This document shows, piece by piece, positions 11,501-20,851 of a DNA stretch of 64,000 nucleotides; the stretch's first letter is position 1; every line of letters begins with the position of its first letter. Both the position numbers and the translations under genes were made by a program. This DNA comes from Motacilla alba alba (lineage: Eukaryota; Chordata; Aves; Passeriformes; Motacillidae), in assembly GCF_015832195.1 (NCBI RefSeq), contig NC_052030.1, positions 9,877,439 to 9,941,438 on the forward strand. Reading direction: 5' to 3'. A model generated the notes under the pieces. The model worked only from the letters and a program-made list of their open reading frames with translations, made no database searches and had not been told where the DNA came from.

Positions 11501-12552
11501 TTGTCTTTTTTTTTTTTGGTCTATATTTTTTGGGAAAAGCAGATCTTTTCAATCTGCATCAAGGTTATCAGCAAGCTGGAGGATAAGATCAATTTCACCT
11601 CCATAAAACTCTGCCAGAAATGCCCTTTTTGCAGTTTTCAACCCTTTTTCAGGCAAGAACTACAAATCAGAGTAACTGCTTGAAGGGACTAATTTAAATC
11701 CCTACATCCCATGGATTTAGGGATGCAAAACCCTCAGGAAAGCAGGAACACTGGAAATGCAAAGATATTTTCTTCAGAAAACCTGAGGATTCTTTAAATT
11801 TGACTTATTGATGAGTCCCTGTCAAAGGATTAAAGAACAGCTTTGGGAAGAGAATCAAAATATCCTAAATATACCCTTTCTGCTTGGGAATCTGGGCAGA
11901 TTAGAGGGAATTCTGCTGAGGAAATAAGTGGGATCACCTCCAGGGAATGCACATCAAAGAGATGGGTGACACGGGGCTGCCGATCCCGTTCGTCCTCCAG
12001 GGAAGAGGTCAGGACATGGAACAGCTCATGGGCATCCTGGAAATGGAGTCAGGGAAAAAAGACATCAAAAAAACACCCCAGGAGGGCTGGAATTCCACTG
12101 GAAATTCAGGAAAAATTATAGGTCAGAGCCTGGATTTATATTTCTTTTTATATTTTTATATATATATTTTATATTTTATTTGTATAATAAAATATATTTA
12201 TATATTTTTAATTTTTATATTTTTAATATTTTAATATTTTATTTCTATTTCTATAGATAATATTTATTTTTAAACACATCTACAATATATAGTATAATAT
12301 AATATAAAATAATACTATATAATACTATATAATACTATAGTGCATACTAAATATAAATAATAATGAAAATAAAGGATCTAAATATATATAAAATATATAT
12401 TTTATATGCATTCTATATAATTATAATATATAATTACTATTATGTCACTTTTATATAGATATATTATCTATATTAGCATATTGTAATTATTATATATATA
12501 CTTATTATATACTATAATTATATATTATTATATATAATTACAATTATATATC

Positions 12553-12621
<69 letters not shown>

Positions 12622-15600
12622 ATTTGTGTTTGTATTGAATATATTTTGTTGAGCCCAAAAGCTTCATAACAGCACAAGGTACTAAAGACATTCTGGGCCA
12701 TATAAACTCACAAGGAACTAAAACACTTGGGAGAAAAAAATACTCCCAAATCCCTGTTTTCCTGGATTTTGGGGGAAGCATAATTGAAATCTGTCCTTGG
12801 AATATATTTTAGGAGTGGGATAATCGATGGAGTGCATTGGAAATACTGACAAGAATTGCAAATAATTAGGATTACTGAAAAGATGGGGAGAGATCCATTA
12901 CCCAGAGGGACATCAGGGAGCTGCTCTGCTTTAATCTTCCTGGCCCTGTTGGTAAGGACAAGGCTTGGGGTCCCCTGAGGAATATCCCAGCCCACTGAAT
13001 GTTGTAGTGTGTTTTCTTTAGTTTATTAGCATGTTTATTGTTTGATTGATGATGCTGTAATTCCCTTACGCTGTTCTCTCCCTGCCTTTAGAGTGGCACA
13101 GGTTTCCCATTTTGTATCTTATGTTTCTAAAACCAGACTTGGTCCCTCATTGTTATTTAGCTTAGTTAAGTGCTGGTTTTTCTGTTTGTTACCTAGCTAC
13201 TCCCTGCCAAGTTTTAAACCCCCTACCCTTTCCCCAGAACTTCCTTTACACTTCCTTCCATTAAATATCAATCTCTCCCTGAACCTGCCTTTCCCTTTAG
13301 AAACTTCCCTGTCAGTTTTGTATTCTCCCAAACCCCGTTAGTTTACTGAAGCTGTTCTCCTCCTGTGAAACTCTTCATTGCTTTACACATTGCATTCCCA
13401 CCTTGTATCCCACCCCCCAGTTCTCCTGAGTAGTTAAAGATTGTATCCTCCCCTGAGACCTCCCCCCCTTTATAAGCTATTTTCTGCCCTCAGTTCGGGG
13501 TCCTGGGCCCTGGGGAGGGGGAGTTTCACCATCAAATAAAACCAGCCCGGGCCCCGTGCTGCTGCCCTTTTGTTTCTGCTCTGTGCCTCCACTGGTAGCT
13601 GGGATTCAGCGCAGCTCAAAGCGGGGTCTGTCCCCCTGTCACCATCTAGCCGGGACATGAGACAGCAAAAAGCTCCATTCCCAAGCTGGGGAGTTTCACA
13701 GAATCACAGAATTTCCAGGTTGGAAGAGACCTTTAAGATCATTGAGTCCAACCCATGTTCTAACACCTCAACTAGATCATGGCACCCAGTGCCACATCCA
13801 GGCTTTTTTTAAACACATCCAGGGATGGTGACTCCACCACCTCCCTGGGCAGATGATTCCAGGATTTGACCACTCTTTCTGTGGAAAACTTCCTCCTCAA
13901 TTCCAGCCTGGATCTCCCTTGGCGCAGCTTAGACTGCGTCCTCTTGTTCTGTCTGTGGTTGCCCAGAGAAAGAGACCGACCCCAGCTCAGCACAGCCACC
14001 CTTCAGGAGGCTGAGGAGAGTGACAAGGTCACCTCTGAGTCTCCCCAGCTCAGCACAGCCACCCTTCAGGAGGCTGAGGAGAGTGACAAGGTCACCTCTG
14101 AGTCTCCCCAGCTCAGCACAGCCACCCTTCAGGAGATGAGGAGAGTGACAAGGTCACCTCTGAGTCTCCTTTTCTCCAGGCTGAACACCCCCAGCTCCCT
14201 CAGTCGTTCCTCACACAGCTCGTGTTCCAAGCCCCTCTCCAGCCTCGTGGCTCTCCTCTGGACACGCTCAAGCATCTCAACGTCCATCCTGAACTGAGGG
14301 ACCCCAGAACTGGAACTGAGGGGCCCAGAAATGAACTGAGGGAGCCCAGAACTGGAAATGAGGGGCCCAGAACTGGAACTGAGGGACCAGAACTGGAATT
14401 GAGGGACCCCAGAGCTGGAACTGAGGGACCAGAACTGGAATTGAGGGACCCCAGAACTGGAAATGAGGGGCCCCAGAACTGGAACTGAGGGGCCCAGAAC
14501 TGCAACTGAGGGGCCCAGAAATGGAACTGACGGGCCCAGAGCTGGAACTGAGGGGCCCAGAACTGGAACTGAAGGGCCCCAGAACTGGAACTGAGGGGCC
14601 CAGAACTGGAATCTGAGGGGCCCCAGAGCTGGAACTGAGTGGCCCCAGAACTGGAACTGAGGGGCCCCAGAACTGGAACTGAGGGGCCCCAGAGCTGGAT
14701 TTCCTTCCCATCACTTTTTGGGAGCAGGATCCAGGTGTGACAGTGCCAGCCCTGGGGGTGTTCCCAGATCCTGCACTCACCTGCTCCTCAAAGGAGGAGA
14801 TCTGCCACCGGTTCATCCTCAGCACCTCCAGCAGGCAGCTGGCATCCAGGACATCGTCCTCGGTCCCCTCCTGGCAGGACAGAGCTGGGGGAGGGAAGGC
14901 AGCAGTGTCAGGAGCAGCCAAAAATGGGGGAATATCAGTGTTTAATGGGGTTAAAGCAGCACCAGCCTCACGGCACTGCCACAGGAACGTCCCAAGGCAG
15001 AAATTCCCTTTCAAAACAACCTGTGAGGGAAGCCAGGGGTCACTTGAGGGTGTCAGAGATTAATTTAGCCAAAAATTAATCACCTTGAGCTTAAAATCTT
15101 AAAAATTCTATAATAATATTTTGTATTTTACATATTATTTATTATATAAATTTATTTATATAGTTATTTCTGTAATAATTTAAAATCTAGTTTATTATAT
15201 AAATTAATATAAAATTGTATTATTTATTTTATAAGAATAGTTTCTATTTATATAATATTTTATAGCTCATATTTTATTCTGTATGTTATATAATATCTAT
15301 TATACAAATTTATTTATATGTTTATTAATTTAATTATCTAATTTATTATATTAATTTCTACAAAATTACATTATTTATTTTATAAGTATAGTTTATATTT
15401 ATATAATATTTTACAGTATATTTTTAATAATATTTTGTATTTTTTATATAATATCTATTATATAAACTTATTGGTATAGTTTATTTATTTATTAACTTAT
15501 CTATTTATATAATATATTTCTTATAGGAATTTATTAAAGTATATTACTTCTTTTATAATAAAATTTTATATTTATACATTATTTTATATTTTATCTTTTC

Positions 15601-17472
15601 TATTTTCTATTTTACAATAATATTTTGTATTTCACATAATATCTATTATATTTAAAATCATCTATTTATATATTTTAATAGGAATTTATTATATTAAAGT
15701 ATATTATTTCTTTTATAATAATATTTTACATTTAGATAATATTTTATATTTTATCTTTTGTAATAATATTTTAATTTAGTTTTTAATATCCAAAACCTTG
15801 CAAAGTGAGGTTGAATAGTCCCAGGTTTTTGGGAAAATAGTGAGCTTGGGGAAAACAAAAAAATTTAAATTATTTGCTAACAATTTTTAATAGAATCCTA
15901 CATTTCTTGAATCCTATGGAATTCCACCCTTCTGTAAAAGGTGGCTGAGCTTTGCCCAAGGCATTTCAATTAATCTGAAAATTAGAGAGGGAAATAAAAT
16001 AGGGAATACAAACCCCACGAGCCCCTTTCTTTGGGAAAAGAGGCTAAAAATGACAACATCCCTCATTAAATATTTCACCCTGGGTCTTGCCACAGCAGGA
16101 AAGGTCTGAGTACCTCTGAGGAGCTGCAGCAGCGTCACTGAGAGGTGCTGGGGCTGCTCCTGGGGCTGCTCCTGCTCCGCCCTGTACTGGGCTGTGAACT
16201 CCTCCAGCCAGCGGATGAAGGAGGGGCAGGAGGACAAGCCCTGCAGCAGGGAGTTCATGAAGCACGTGTTGCCCAGGTTCAGGAGGCCAGGCACAAGCCC
16301 TGCAGAGAGAATTGCAAGAGTTTCCACCACGAAATGCAGGGCAAACATCCTGGGTTTCAGTAGGCATGCCGTGGAATCGCAGAGAAATGCATTTCAATTC
16401 GTTCTGTTTTCACTTGATTTTTGGTCTTTCAAAAATTTCATAATTTTTTTCAGTACTTATCCCATTTTCTTTTTTTTTTTTTTCATTTGATCATGTCTCA
16501 TTTCCAGAGTGTTTGTAAGCACTTCTTTTCTGTTTCCAAGATTTCAGTGAGGATCCATTTTGGCAAGCTTTGGTCCATGTCCCTGCACTTCCTGGCATCC
16601 CACGCCTTTTGATGGCTTTCACTTTGGCCAAGAGTTTTTAAATTTTTTTTCCAGCATCCATGCCATTTCACTCTATCTTCCCCTCTATGTTCTGTCTTCC
16701 TCCTTGGTTTTTTCCCCTGTTTTTACAACACCTGTGAGGTTAGTTTTGGCATGTTTGGTCCTTTCCACTGCACCTCATTTCCTCCCAGACCATTTTCTTG
16801 CGGTCACTAAATTTCCTAATTTTTTTTTCCCAATTGCATTTCATTTGATCTTATCTCCTTTCCAGAGTGTTTGTAAGTCTTCCTTTTCTGCTTCCAAAAT
16901 TTCCCTTCCTTTCCTGAAAGGAAAATTCCATTTCCTTGAACGAATCTCGTCAAAGACCAAAAACCAACTGAAACACCACAAACTGAAAACAGAATCCCAG
17001 AATGGTTTGGGAGGAATCTTGGAGATCATCCCACGCCACCTTCCACCATCCCAGGCTGCTCCAAACCCCTTCCAACCCAGCCTTGGGCACTTCCAGGGAT
17101 GGGGCAACCCCGGGGAAGCTGTGCCAGAGCCTCCCAGTGAAGAATTCTGTGCCCACATTCCTCTTTACAGAATTCTGTGCCCACATTCCTCTTTACAGAG
17201 GAAAGCAAGGCACGGCTTTTCCCTGAGGATTTTCTGGGAAAGGCTCAGAGAAGAGGAAACGATTCTGATCTCTACTCTCTGCACGGGTGGAATGTGTCAC
17301 CCAAAGGGATTGGTCAGTTGGATTCTGCTGAGGATTGTTTTGTTTCCTTGGCCTTTTAGGGCCGAGGTCTGGAGACAGTCATGGGGTTTTTTAGCATGAA
17401 ATTTAATATAGTATAGTTATAGTACAGTGGTATGTAATTTAGTATAGGATAGTGTAGTATCTCTTTAGTATA

Positions 17473-17504
<32 letters not shown>

Positions 17505-19669
17505 ATGTACTATAATTTAATATATAAATATAATATATAGTATATTGTAATATATATTATATCGAGTATAATGTAATATATAAATATTATATATAGTATA
17601 TTGTAATATATATTATAGAGAGAGTATAATGTAATATATAAATATAGTATAATGTAATATATAAATATATATTATACAGAGTATAACATTGTATATATGT
17701 AGAGAGTATAATGAAACATATATATAGTATAATGTAATATAAATTATATGTATAGTATAATGTAATATATTATAGTATAGTGGTATGTAATTTAGTATAG
17801 GATAGTGTAGTATCTCTTTAGTATAGTGTATATATATATATAAAATAATGTAGTATAATGTAATATATAAATATAATATATATAGTATATTGTAATATAT
17901 ATTATATAGAGAGAGTATAATGTAATATATAAATATGTATTATACAGAGTATAACATTGTATATATGTATAGAGTATAATGGAATATATATAGTATAATG
18001 TAATATAAATTATATATACATAGTATAATGTAATATATAATTTATAAAATATTTATAATATGTTATAAATAATATATAATATATAATTTATAATATATGC
18101 ATAATATATTATATATAATGCATAGTATAATATATATTATACAGTATAATGTAATATATAATATATATAGTATAATGTAATATATCTATTATATATAGAG
18201 AGTATAATGTAATATATAAATATATATTATATAGAATATAACGTAATATATATTATATGTATAGAGTATAATGTAATATATCTATTATATACAGTATAGT
18301 GTAATTATAAATATATATTATATAGAGTATAACATATATTATATTATATGTAGAATATAATGTAATATATAATATATATAGTATAATGTGATATATCTAT
18401 TATATGTAGAGTATAATGTAATATATAAATAGATATTATATAGAGTATAACATAATATATATTATATGTAGAGTATAATGTAATATGTAATATATAATAT
18501 ATAGTATAATGTGATATATCTATTGTATATAGAGTATAATTTAATATATAAATATATAATATATATGGTATAATGTAATATTATATATAGTATAATGTAA
18601 TATATAAGTGTATATATTATGTATAGTATAATGTTATATATATAGTTTATATAGTATAATGTAATATATATATTATATATAGTATAATGTAACATATATA
18701 TAGTATATATATAGTATTATGTAACATGTATTACGTATATTGCATAATGTTATATATATACATAGAATATATATTACTATATATATAGTATAATGTAACA
18801 TAATTTACTTTAATAAAGCGGTTGTTCAGCATTCTAAATCAATGCCAATCATAGAATTCCTTCCCAAAATCCCACCCAGCCAGCTGGAAAAACCAGCTCA
18901 GTCCCGTGCCGGGGTGGATCCCGGTGCCGGCAGCCCCCGGTACCTCTCCGCCGCCGCTTCCTGCCGGTGATGGGGCCCCACAGGACGTAAATCCCGGCCG
19001 CCAGCGCCGCCGCCGCGCCGCCCAGCACCCCCCAGCTCCGCATGGCTCGGTGCCTGCCTCGGGAAAAGCGGGAACAGCGTCAGGAGCTGCGGGGAGAGCG
19101 GGAATAAACAGGGTCAGGAGCTGCGGGAATAGGGTCAGGAGCTGCGGGGACAGCGGGAATAGGGTCAGGAGCTGCGGGAACAGGGTGAGAAGCTGCGGGG
19201 AAAGCGGGAATAGGGTCAGGAGCTGCAGGGAAAGAGGGAATATGGTGAGAAGCTGCGGGGAAAGCGGGATTAGGGTCAGGAGCTGCGGGAAAAGCGGGCC
19301 CGGGTCAGGAGCTGCGGGAACCCCGAGAGCCCTCAGCCCCCCGGCCTGCCCCGGGAACCGGAGCGCTAAGGGAATGGGGATACGGGAAAGGGGAAATGGA
19401 GCAGGAAAAGGGCAGGGGAGAAGAGAAGAAAGAAAGGGAAAGGGAAATGAAGGAGGTGAGGGAAGAAAGGAGGCGCTCGGCCGAGGGCTCGCCCCCATCA
19501 AGCCGGGCTCCCCCCGCCCGCCCTCCCCTCACACCCGGCCCCCTCCCGGCTCATCCCGAGCTTCTTCCCGCTCCATCCCGACCCTCTCCGGTGACAGCCG
19601 CCCCCTCCCCTCGGACCTGGCCCCCTCCCCCGCCCGCAGCAGCCGCCGCACCGGCCCGTCCGCCAGCAT
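5314..19669 (-). CDS. USP30: USP30, ubiquitin-specific protease 30 (13 coding exons, complete)
   Basis: Outer-mitochondrial-membrane deubiquitinase that removes ubiquitin (notably K6-linked) from mitochondrial proteins and opposes parkin-driven mitophagy. Coding exons, 5' to 3' on the minus strand: 19669-19617, 19053-18944, 16299-16114, 14884-14781, 12036-11938, 11245-11203, 10962-10868, 9809-9750, 8751-8665, 8195-8115, 7335-7116, 6561-6438, 5551-5314. The sum is 1500 nt, giving 499 residues (human 517), with every join in phase and GT-AG. A membrane anchor lies at about residues 26-46, followed by a basic GRKRRRR stop-transfer. The USP Cys box [12 protein letters not shown] carries the nucleophile Cys67. 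Two CxxC pairs (224/227, 274/277) form the zinc site. The His box HSGHF gives His443. The third catalytic residue is Ser462 in WISDE, the USP30-specific serine in place of Asp/Asn. Head-to-head with SVOP, tail-to-tail with ALKBH2. Confidence 0.96.
5636..6045 (+). mobile_element. Three successive CR1 LINE 3' fragments
   Basis: Three copies of the CR1 tail (TCCATCCCTGGAAGT ... GGAAGGTGTCCCTGCCCATGG ... CCTTCCAACCC ... ATTCTG) follow each other at about 5636-5746, 5755-5880 and 5902-6045, all in plus orientation inside USP30 intron 12. Confidence 0.85.
6438..6561 (-). CDS. USP30: USP30 coding exon 12
   Basis: Encodes residues 380-420, the variable insert before the His box. KPLFMNGA aligns with human TQIFMNGAC, and a seven-serine run follows it, encoded by a TCC/TCT-rich tract. 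Flanked by CTCTGGCAG acceptor and CAG|GTAAGT donor; the phase joins exons 11 and 13 exactly. Confidence 0.88.
7116..7335 (-). CDS. USP30: USP30 coding exon 11
   Basis: Encodes residues 307-379, beginning [14 protein letters not shown], then [20 protein letters not shown], both highly conserved USP core strands. The 3' half is a divergent linker. The donor is TTCAG|GTACCT at 7116. The open frame runs on past this donor but loses similarity. Confidence 0.92.
7590..7628. repeat. (ATT)n microsatellite in USP30 intron 10
   Basis: About a dozen ATT copies with one or two interruptions. Confidence 0.9.
8115..8195 (-). CDS. USP30: USP30 coding exon 10
   Basis: Encodes residues 280-306, ending [13 protein letters not shown]. 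Phase 0 at both ends; acceptor TTCCAG, donor AAAG|GTGAGG. Confidence 0.93.
8665..8751 (-). CDS. USP30: USP30 coding exon 9
   Basis: Encodes residues 251-279, with [16 protein letters not shown] and the second zinc-binding pair in VVCDNCTK (Cys274/277). Phase 0; donor AAA|GTAGGT. Confidence 0.94.
9750..9809 (-). CDS. USP30: USP30 coding exon 8
   Basis: Encodes the 20 residues 231-250, [20 protein letters not shown], almost identical to human. Acceptor TTGCAG, donor TGG|GTACGT. Confidence 0.95.
10002..10285 (+). mobile_element. Solitary LTR-like element (approximate ends)
   Basis: Begins TGTAAACAAC, has a TATAAA at 10129-10134, AATAAA at 10220-10225 and a TTTAGCACTG/CTCTGTTCT segment ending near GGCATCA. 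This layout (U3-TATA, R-polyA, U5) is that of an endogenous retroviral LTR. No clear target-site duplication was seen and there is no internal coding part. It sits in USP30 intron 7. Confidence 0.6.
10868..10962 (-). CDS. USP30: USP30 coding exon 7
   Basis: Encodes residues 199-230, including [20 protein letters not shown] and the first zinc-binding pair in VCKHCEHQ (Cys224/227). Confidence 0.95.
11203..11245 (-). CDS. USP30: USP30 coding exon 6 (43 nt)
   Basis: Short exon encoding residues 185-198 ([14 protein letters not shown]), matching human QQSEITPKQITCRTR. Acceptor TGTAG, donor AGAG|GTAGGA. Too short to be found by ORF length alone; supported by homology and by phase with exons 5 and 7. 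Confidence 0.9.
11938..12036 (-). CDS. USP30: USP30 coding exon 5
   Basis: Encodes residues 152-184, starting [18 protein letters not shown], the conserved segment after the QQDAHE motif of USPs, and ending FDVHSLE. Phase 0 at both ends. Confidence 0.95.
12130..12640. repeat. AT-rich low-complexity tract with (ATT)n
   Basis: About 500 bases of A/T simple sequence (TATATA, TAATATA), ending in a run of about 23 ATT triplets (12551-12621). USP30 intron 4. Confidence 0.9.
13000..13680 (+). mobile_element. Solitary endogenous-retrovirus LTR (approximate ends)
   Basis: Starts TGTTGTAGTGTG. It has TATAAG at 13471, AATAAA at 13535-13540 in ATCAAATAAAACC, and a C/T-rich U5 ending about CCGGGACATGAGACA. 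The order of TATA, polyA and U5 fits a retroviral LTR. No gag, pol or env sequence is next to it, so it is read as a solo LTR. Target-site duplication could not be confirmed. Confidence 0.65.
13697..14290 (-). mobile_element. CR1 LINE fragment, minus strand, with internal triplication
   Basis: The plus strand reads the reverse complement of a CR1 3' end: CACAGAATTTCCAGGTTGGAAGAGACC ..., then the end of the CR1 ORF2 region (...CTCAGTCGTTCCTCACACAG...). Inside it a 63-bp unit is present three times, starting CCCAGCTCAG at 13981, 14044 and 14107. It inserted directly next to the LTR. Confidence 0.9.
14290..14700. repeat. 21-22-bp minisatellite grown from a CR1 fragment
   Basis: About 19 copies of a unit close to GAACTGAGGGGCCCAGAACTG, with alternating one-base length changes (GGGCCC or GGGGCCCC). 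It continues directly from the CR1 fragment to its left. It lies in USP30 intron 4 about 80 bases from exon 4. Confidence 0.92.
14781..14884 (-). CDS. USP30: USP30 coding exon 4
   Basis: Encodes residues 117-151: [16 protein letters not shown], then [18 protein letters not shown]. Acceptor CCCCAG, donor GAGCAG|GTGAGT. Confidence 0.95.
15060..15790. repeat. AT-rich low-complexity tract in USP30 intron 3
   Basis: About 730 bases of A/T sequence with a loose repeat (TATAATATTTTGTATTTTA..., ATTTATTATAT) recurring every 80-120 bases. No gene seen. Confidence 0.85.
16114..16299 (-). CDS. USP30: USP30 coding exon 3 (catalytic cysteine box)
   Basis: Encodes residues 55-116. [19 protein letters not shown] carries the nucleophile Cys67, followed by [15 protein letters not shown] and a Glu/Gln-rich linker. 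Acceptor CTGCAG, donor AGAG|GTACTC. Confidence 0.96.
16460..16910. repeat. Duplicated T-rich segment
   Basis: Two related copies, about 16465-16545 and 16810-16905, share TTTCATTTGATC.T.TCTC, then TTCCAGAGTGTTTGTAAG and CTTTTCTG.TTCCAA. It is probably an old unrecognised mobile element in USP30 intron 2. The 279-codon open frame over it has no protein similarity I recognise. Confidence 0.6.
16990..17150 (-). mobile_element. CR1 LINE 3' fragment, minus strand
   Basis: Reverse complement of the CR1 tail: CAGAATGGTTTGGGAGG, ACCTTCCACCATCCCAGG, TTCCAGGGATGGGGCA. Followed at 17130-17200 by a 28-bp direct repeat of AGAATTCTGTGCCCACATTC. Confidence 0.85.
17280..18840 (+). mobile_element. Possible LTR containing the expanded AT array
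   Basis: The left flank (TGTGTCACCCAAAGGGATTGG, 17295 onward) and right flank (AATAAA at 18812, GCGGTTGTTCAGCATTCT) look like the start and polyA/U5 end of an avian LTR, with the tandem array between. This is inference from layout; the ends are approximate. Confidence 0.4.
17400..18805. repeat. 1.4-kb AT-rich tandem array
   Basis: Dozens of copies of AGTATAATGTAATATATA separated by variable TATATATTATATAG stretches, with two larger related blocks (GTGGTATGTAATTTAGTATA at about 17428 and 17779). It ends about 140 bases from USP30 exon 2. It may be the expanded U3 of an LTR: an AATAAA (18812-18817) and TTCAGCATTCTAAATCA follow it directly. Confidence 0.9.
18944..19053 (-). CDS. USP30: USP30 coding exon 2 (membrane anchor)
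   Basis: Encodes residues 18-54. [20 protein letters not shown] and the following LWGPIT form the mitochondrial outer-membrane anchor, then GRKRRRR. Joins exon 1 (AG|G) and exon 3 (G|GG) in phase. Human starts the corresponding segment MKNWGVIGG. Confidence 0.95.
19070..19330. repeat. GC-rich minisatellite in USP30 intron 1
   Basis: About nine copies of a unit close to GGGAATAGGGTCAGGAGCTG, 24-30 bp with length changes. It starts about 20 bases from the exon 2 acceptor. Confidence 0.9.
19617..19669 (-). CDS. USP30: USP30 coding exon 1
   Basis: ATG at 19669 in GCGGCCATGC. Encodes [17 protein letters not shown] plus two bases, matching the human N-terminus (AADRAIQRFLRTGAAVR). Donor CCAG|GTCCGA. 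Confidence 0.85.
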
Positions 19670-20254
19670 GGCCGCGCCGGAACGCGGGCGCGCGGCCGGG
19701 CGGAGCCGGGGGGACGGCAGCAGCGCGCGGACCGGCCGGGCGGCGGTACCGGAAGTGGTGCGGGGGGGGCGGTTATGGCGGGGACCGGCCATGGCGGCGG
19801 GCGGCACCGGGGGCGGCACCGGGGGCGGGCCCGGAGCGGCGGGGGCGGGCCCGGAGCGGGGCTAACGGGCCCGTTCCCGGTGTGACCGGGCTGTGGTGGG
19901 AAGCCCCGCGGGTCTCAGGCGGCTCCCGGTGTGACGGGCCGCATCCCCGCGCTGCCCGGCCCTCACGGCCCGCCCGGGGTGTCCCGGAGCCTCAGAGCTC
20001 CGGGAGAAGAGCGGGACATCGCGGTCCCGTGGCGCTCCGGTTGGGACATTGAGGGCAGACCCTCCCGGAAAGGCTGTCCGGCCCTGGCAGCGCTGCCCGG
20101 GGCAGGGCCGGGTCCGGTGCCGGGGTTCCCGGTGCCGCTGGATGTGACCCTGGGGGCGCGGCCCGGGGCGGCCTCGGCAGCGCTGGCAGCGCCCGCGCTC
20201 GGGGCTTTGCCCGGCACAGCCCGACCAGCCCGCTCGGGGCGATGGGGGAACCGC

Positions 20255-20690
20255 GGCTGAGCCGAGCTCAGGCAAAGCCTCTGAGCCGAGCCGAGCTGTG
20301 CTGAGCCGAGCCCAGCCGTGCCAAGCCGCGCTGAGCTGAACTAAGCCGGGCCCAAGCATGGCCGGCCCGGCTGAGCTAATCCGAGCCCAGCTGAGCTAAA
20401 CCGAGCCGTGCCAAAGCGAGCCGGGCTGAGCCAAACCATGCCGAGCTGAGCTGTGCCAAAGCAGCCGAGCAGGGCTGAGCCAAACCATGCCGAGCTGAGC
20501 TGAGCTGAGCTGTGCCAAAGCAGCCGAGCAGGGCTGAGCCAAACCATGCCGAGCTGAGCTGAGCTGAGCTGTGCCAAAGCAGCCGAGCCGTGCCGGGCTG
20601 AGCCAAACCATGCCGAGCTGAGCTGTGCCAAAGCAGCCGAGCCGTGCCGTGCCGGGCTGAGCCCGGCTGAGCCGAGCCCCGGCGCGGCGG
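20255..20690. repeat. GC-rich minisatellite upstream of SVOP
   Basis: Copies of CCGAGCTGAGCTGTGCCAAA and GCTGAGCCAAACCATG alternate in units of about 48-60 bp (clear copies at about 20430-20660), grading left into simpler GAGCCGAGC repeats. It ends about 125 bases before the SVOP ATG, so it may lie in the promoter or 5' UTR. Confidence 0.88.
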
Positions 20691-20816
20691 TTCCTGCGGA
20701 GCTGTCCAGCCTCTCCAGCCCCTCCAGCCTGTCCCGCCCGTCCAGCCCTTGCCCGCGCTCCATCCCGCAGCCCGAGCCCGCCATGCGGGAGCGATGAGCG
20801 CAGCCGCCGCCCGGCC

Positions 20817-20851
20817 ATGGAGGAGGATTTGTTCCAGCTGAAGCAGCTGCC
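20817..20851 (+). CDS. SVOP: SVOP coding exon 1
   Basis: ATG in GGCCATGG (strong Kozak). Encodes [11 protein letters not shown] plus two bases of Pro12; donor CC|GTGAGT. Confidence 0.93.

Noticed and set aside
14277..15014. 245-codon minus-strand frame
   Set aside because: Its N-terminal part overlaps USP30 exon 4, which ends at a good donor (14781). The rest is CR1-derived minisatellite.
16560..17399. 279-codon plus-strand frame in USP30 intron 2
   Set aside because: Composed of a T-rich duplicated repeat, a CR1 fragment and LTR-like sequence; no protein similarity recognised.
18906..20052. Plus-strand frames of 319 and 218 codons
   Set aside because: Antisense to USP30 exons 1-2 and intron 1. 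Arg/Gly/Pro-rich composition from a CpG island and minisatellite, with no recognisable domain.
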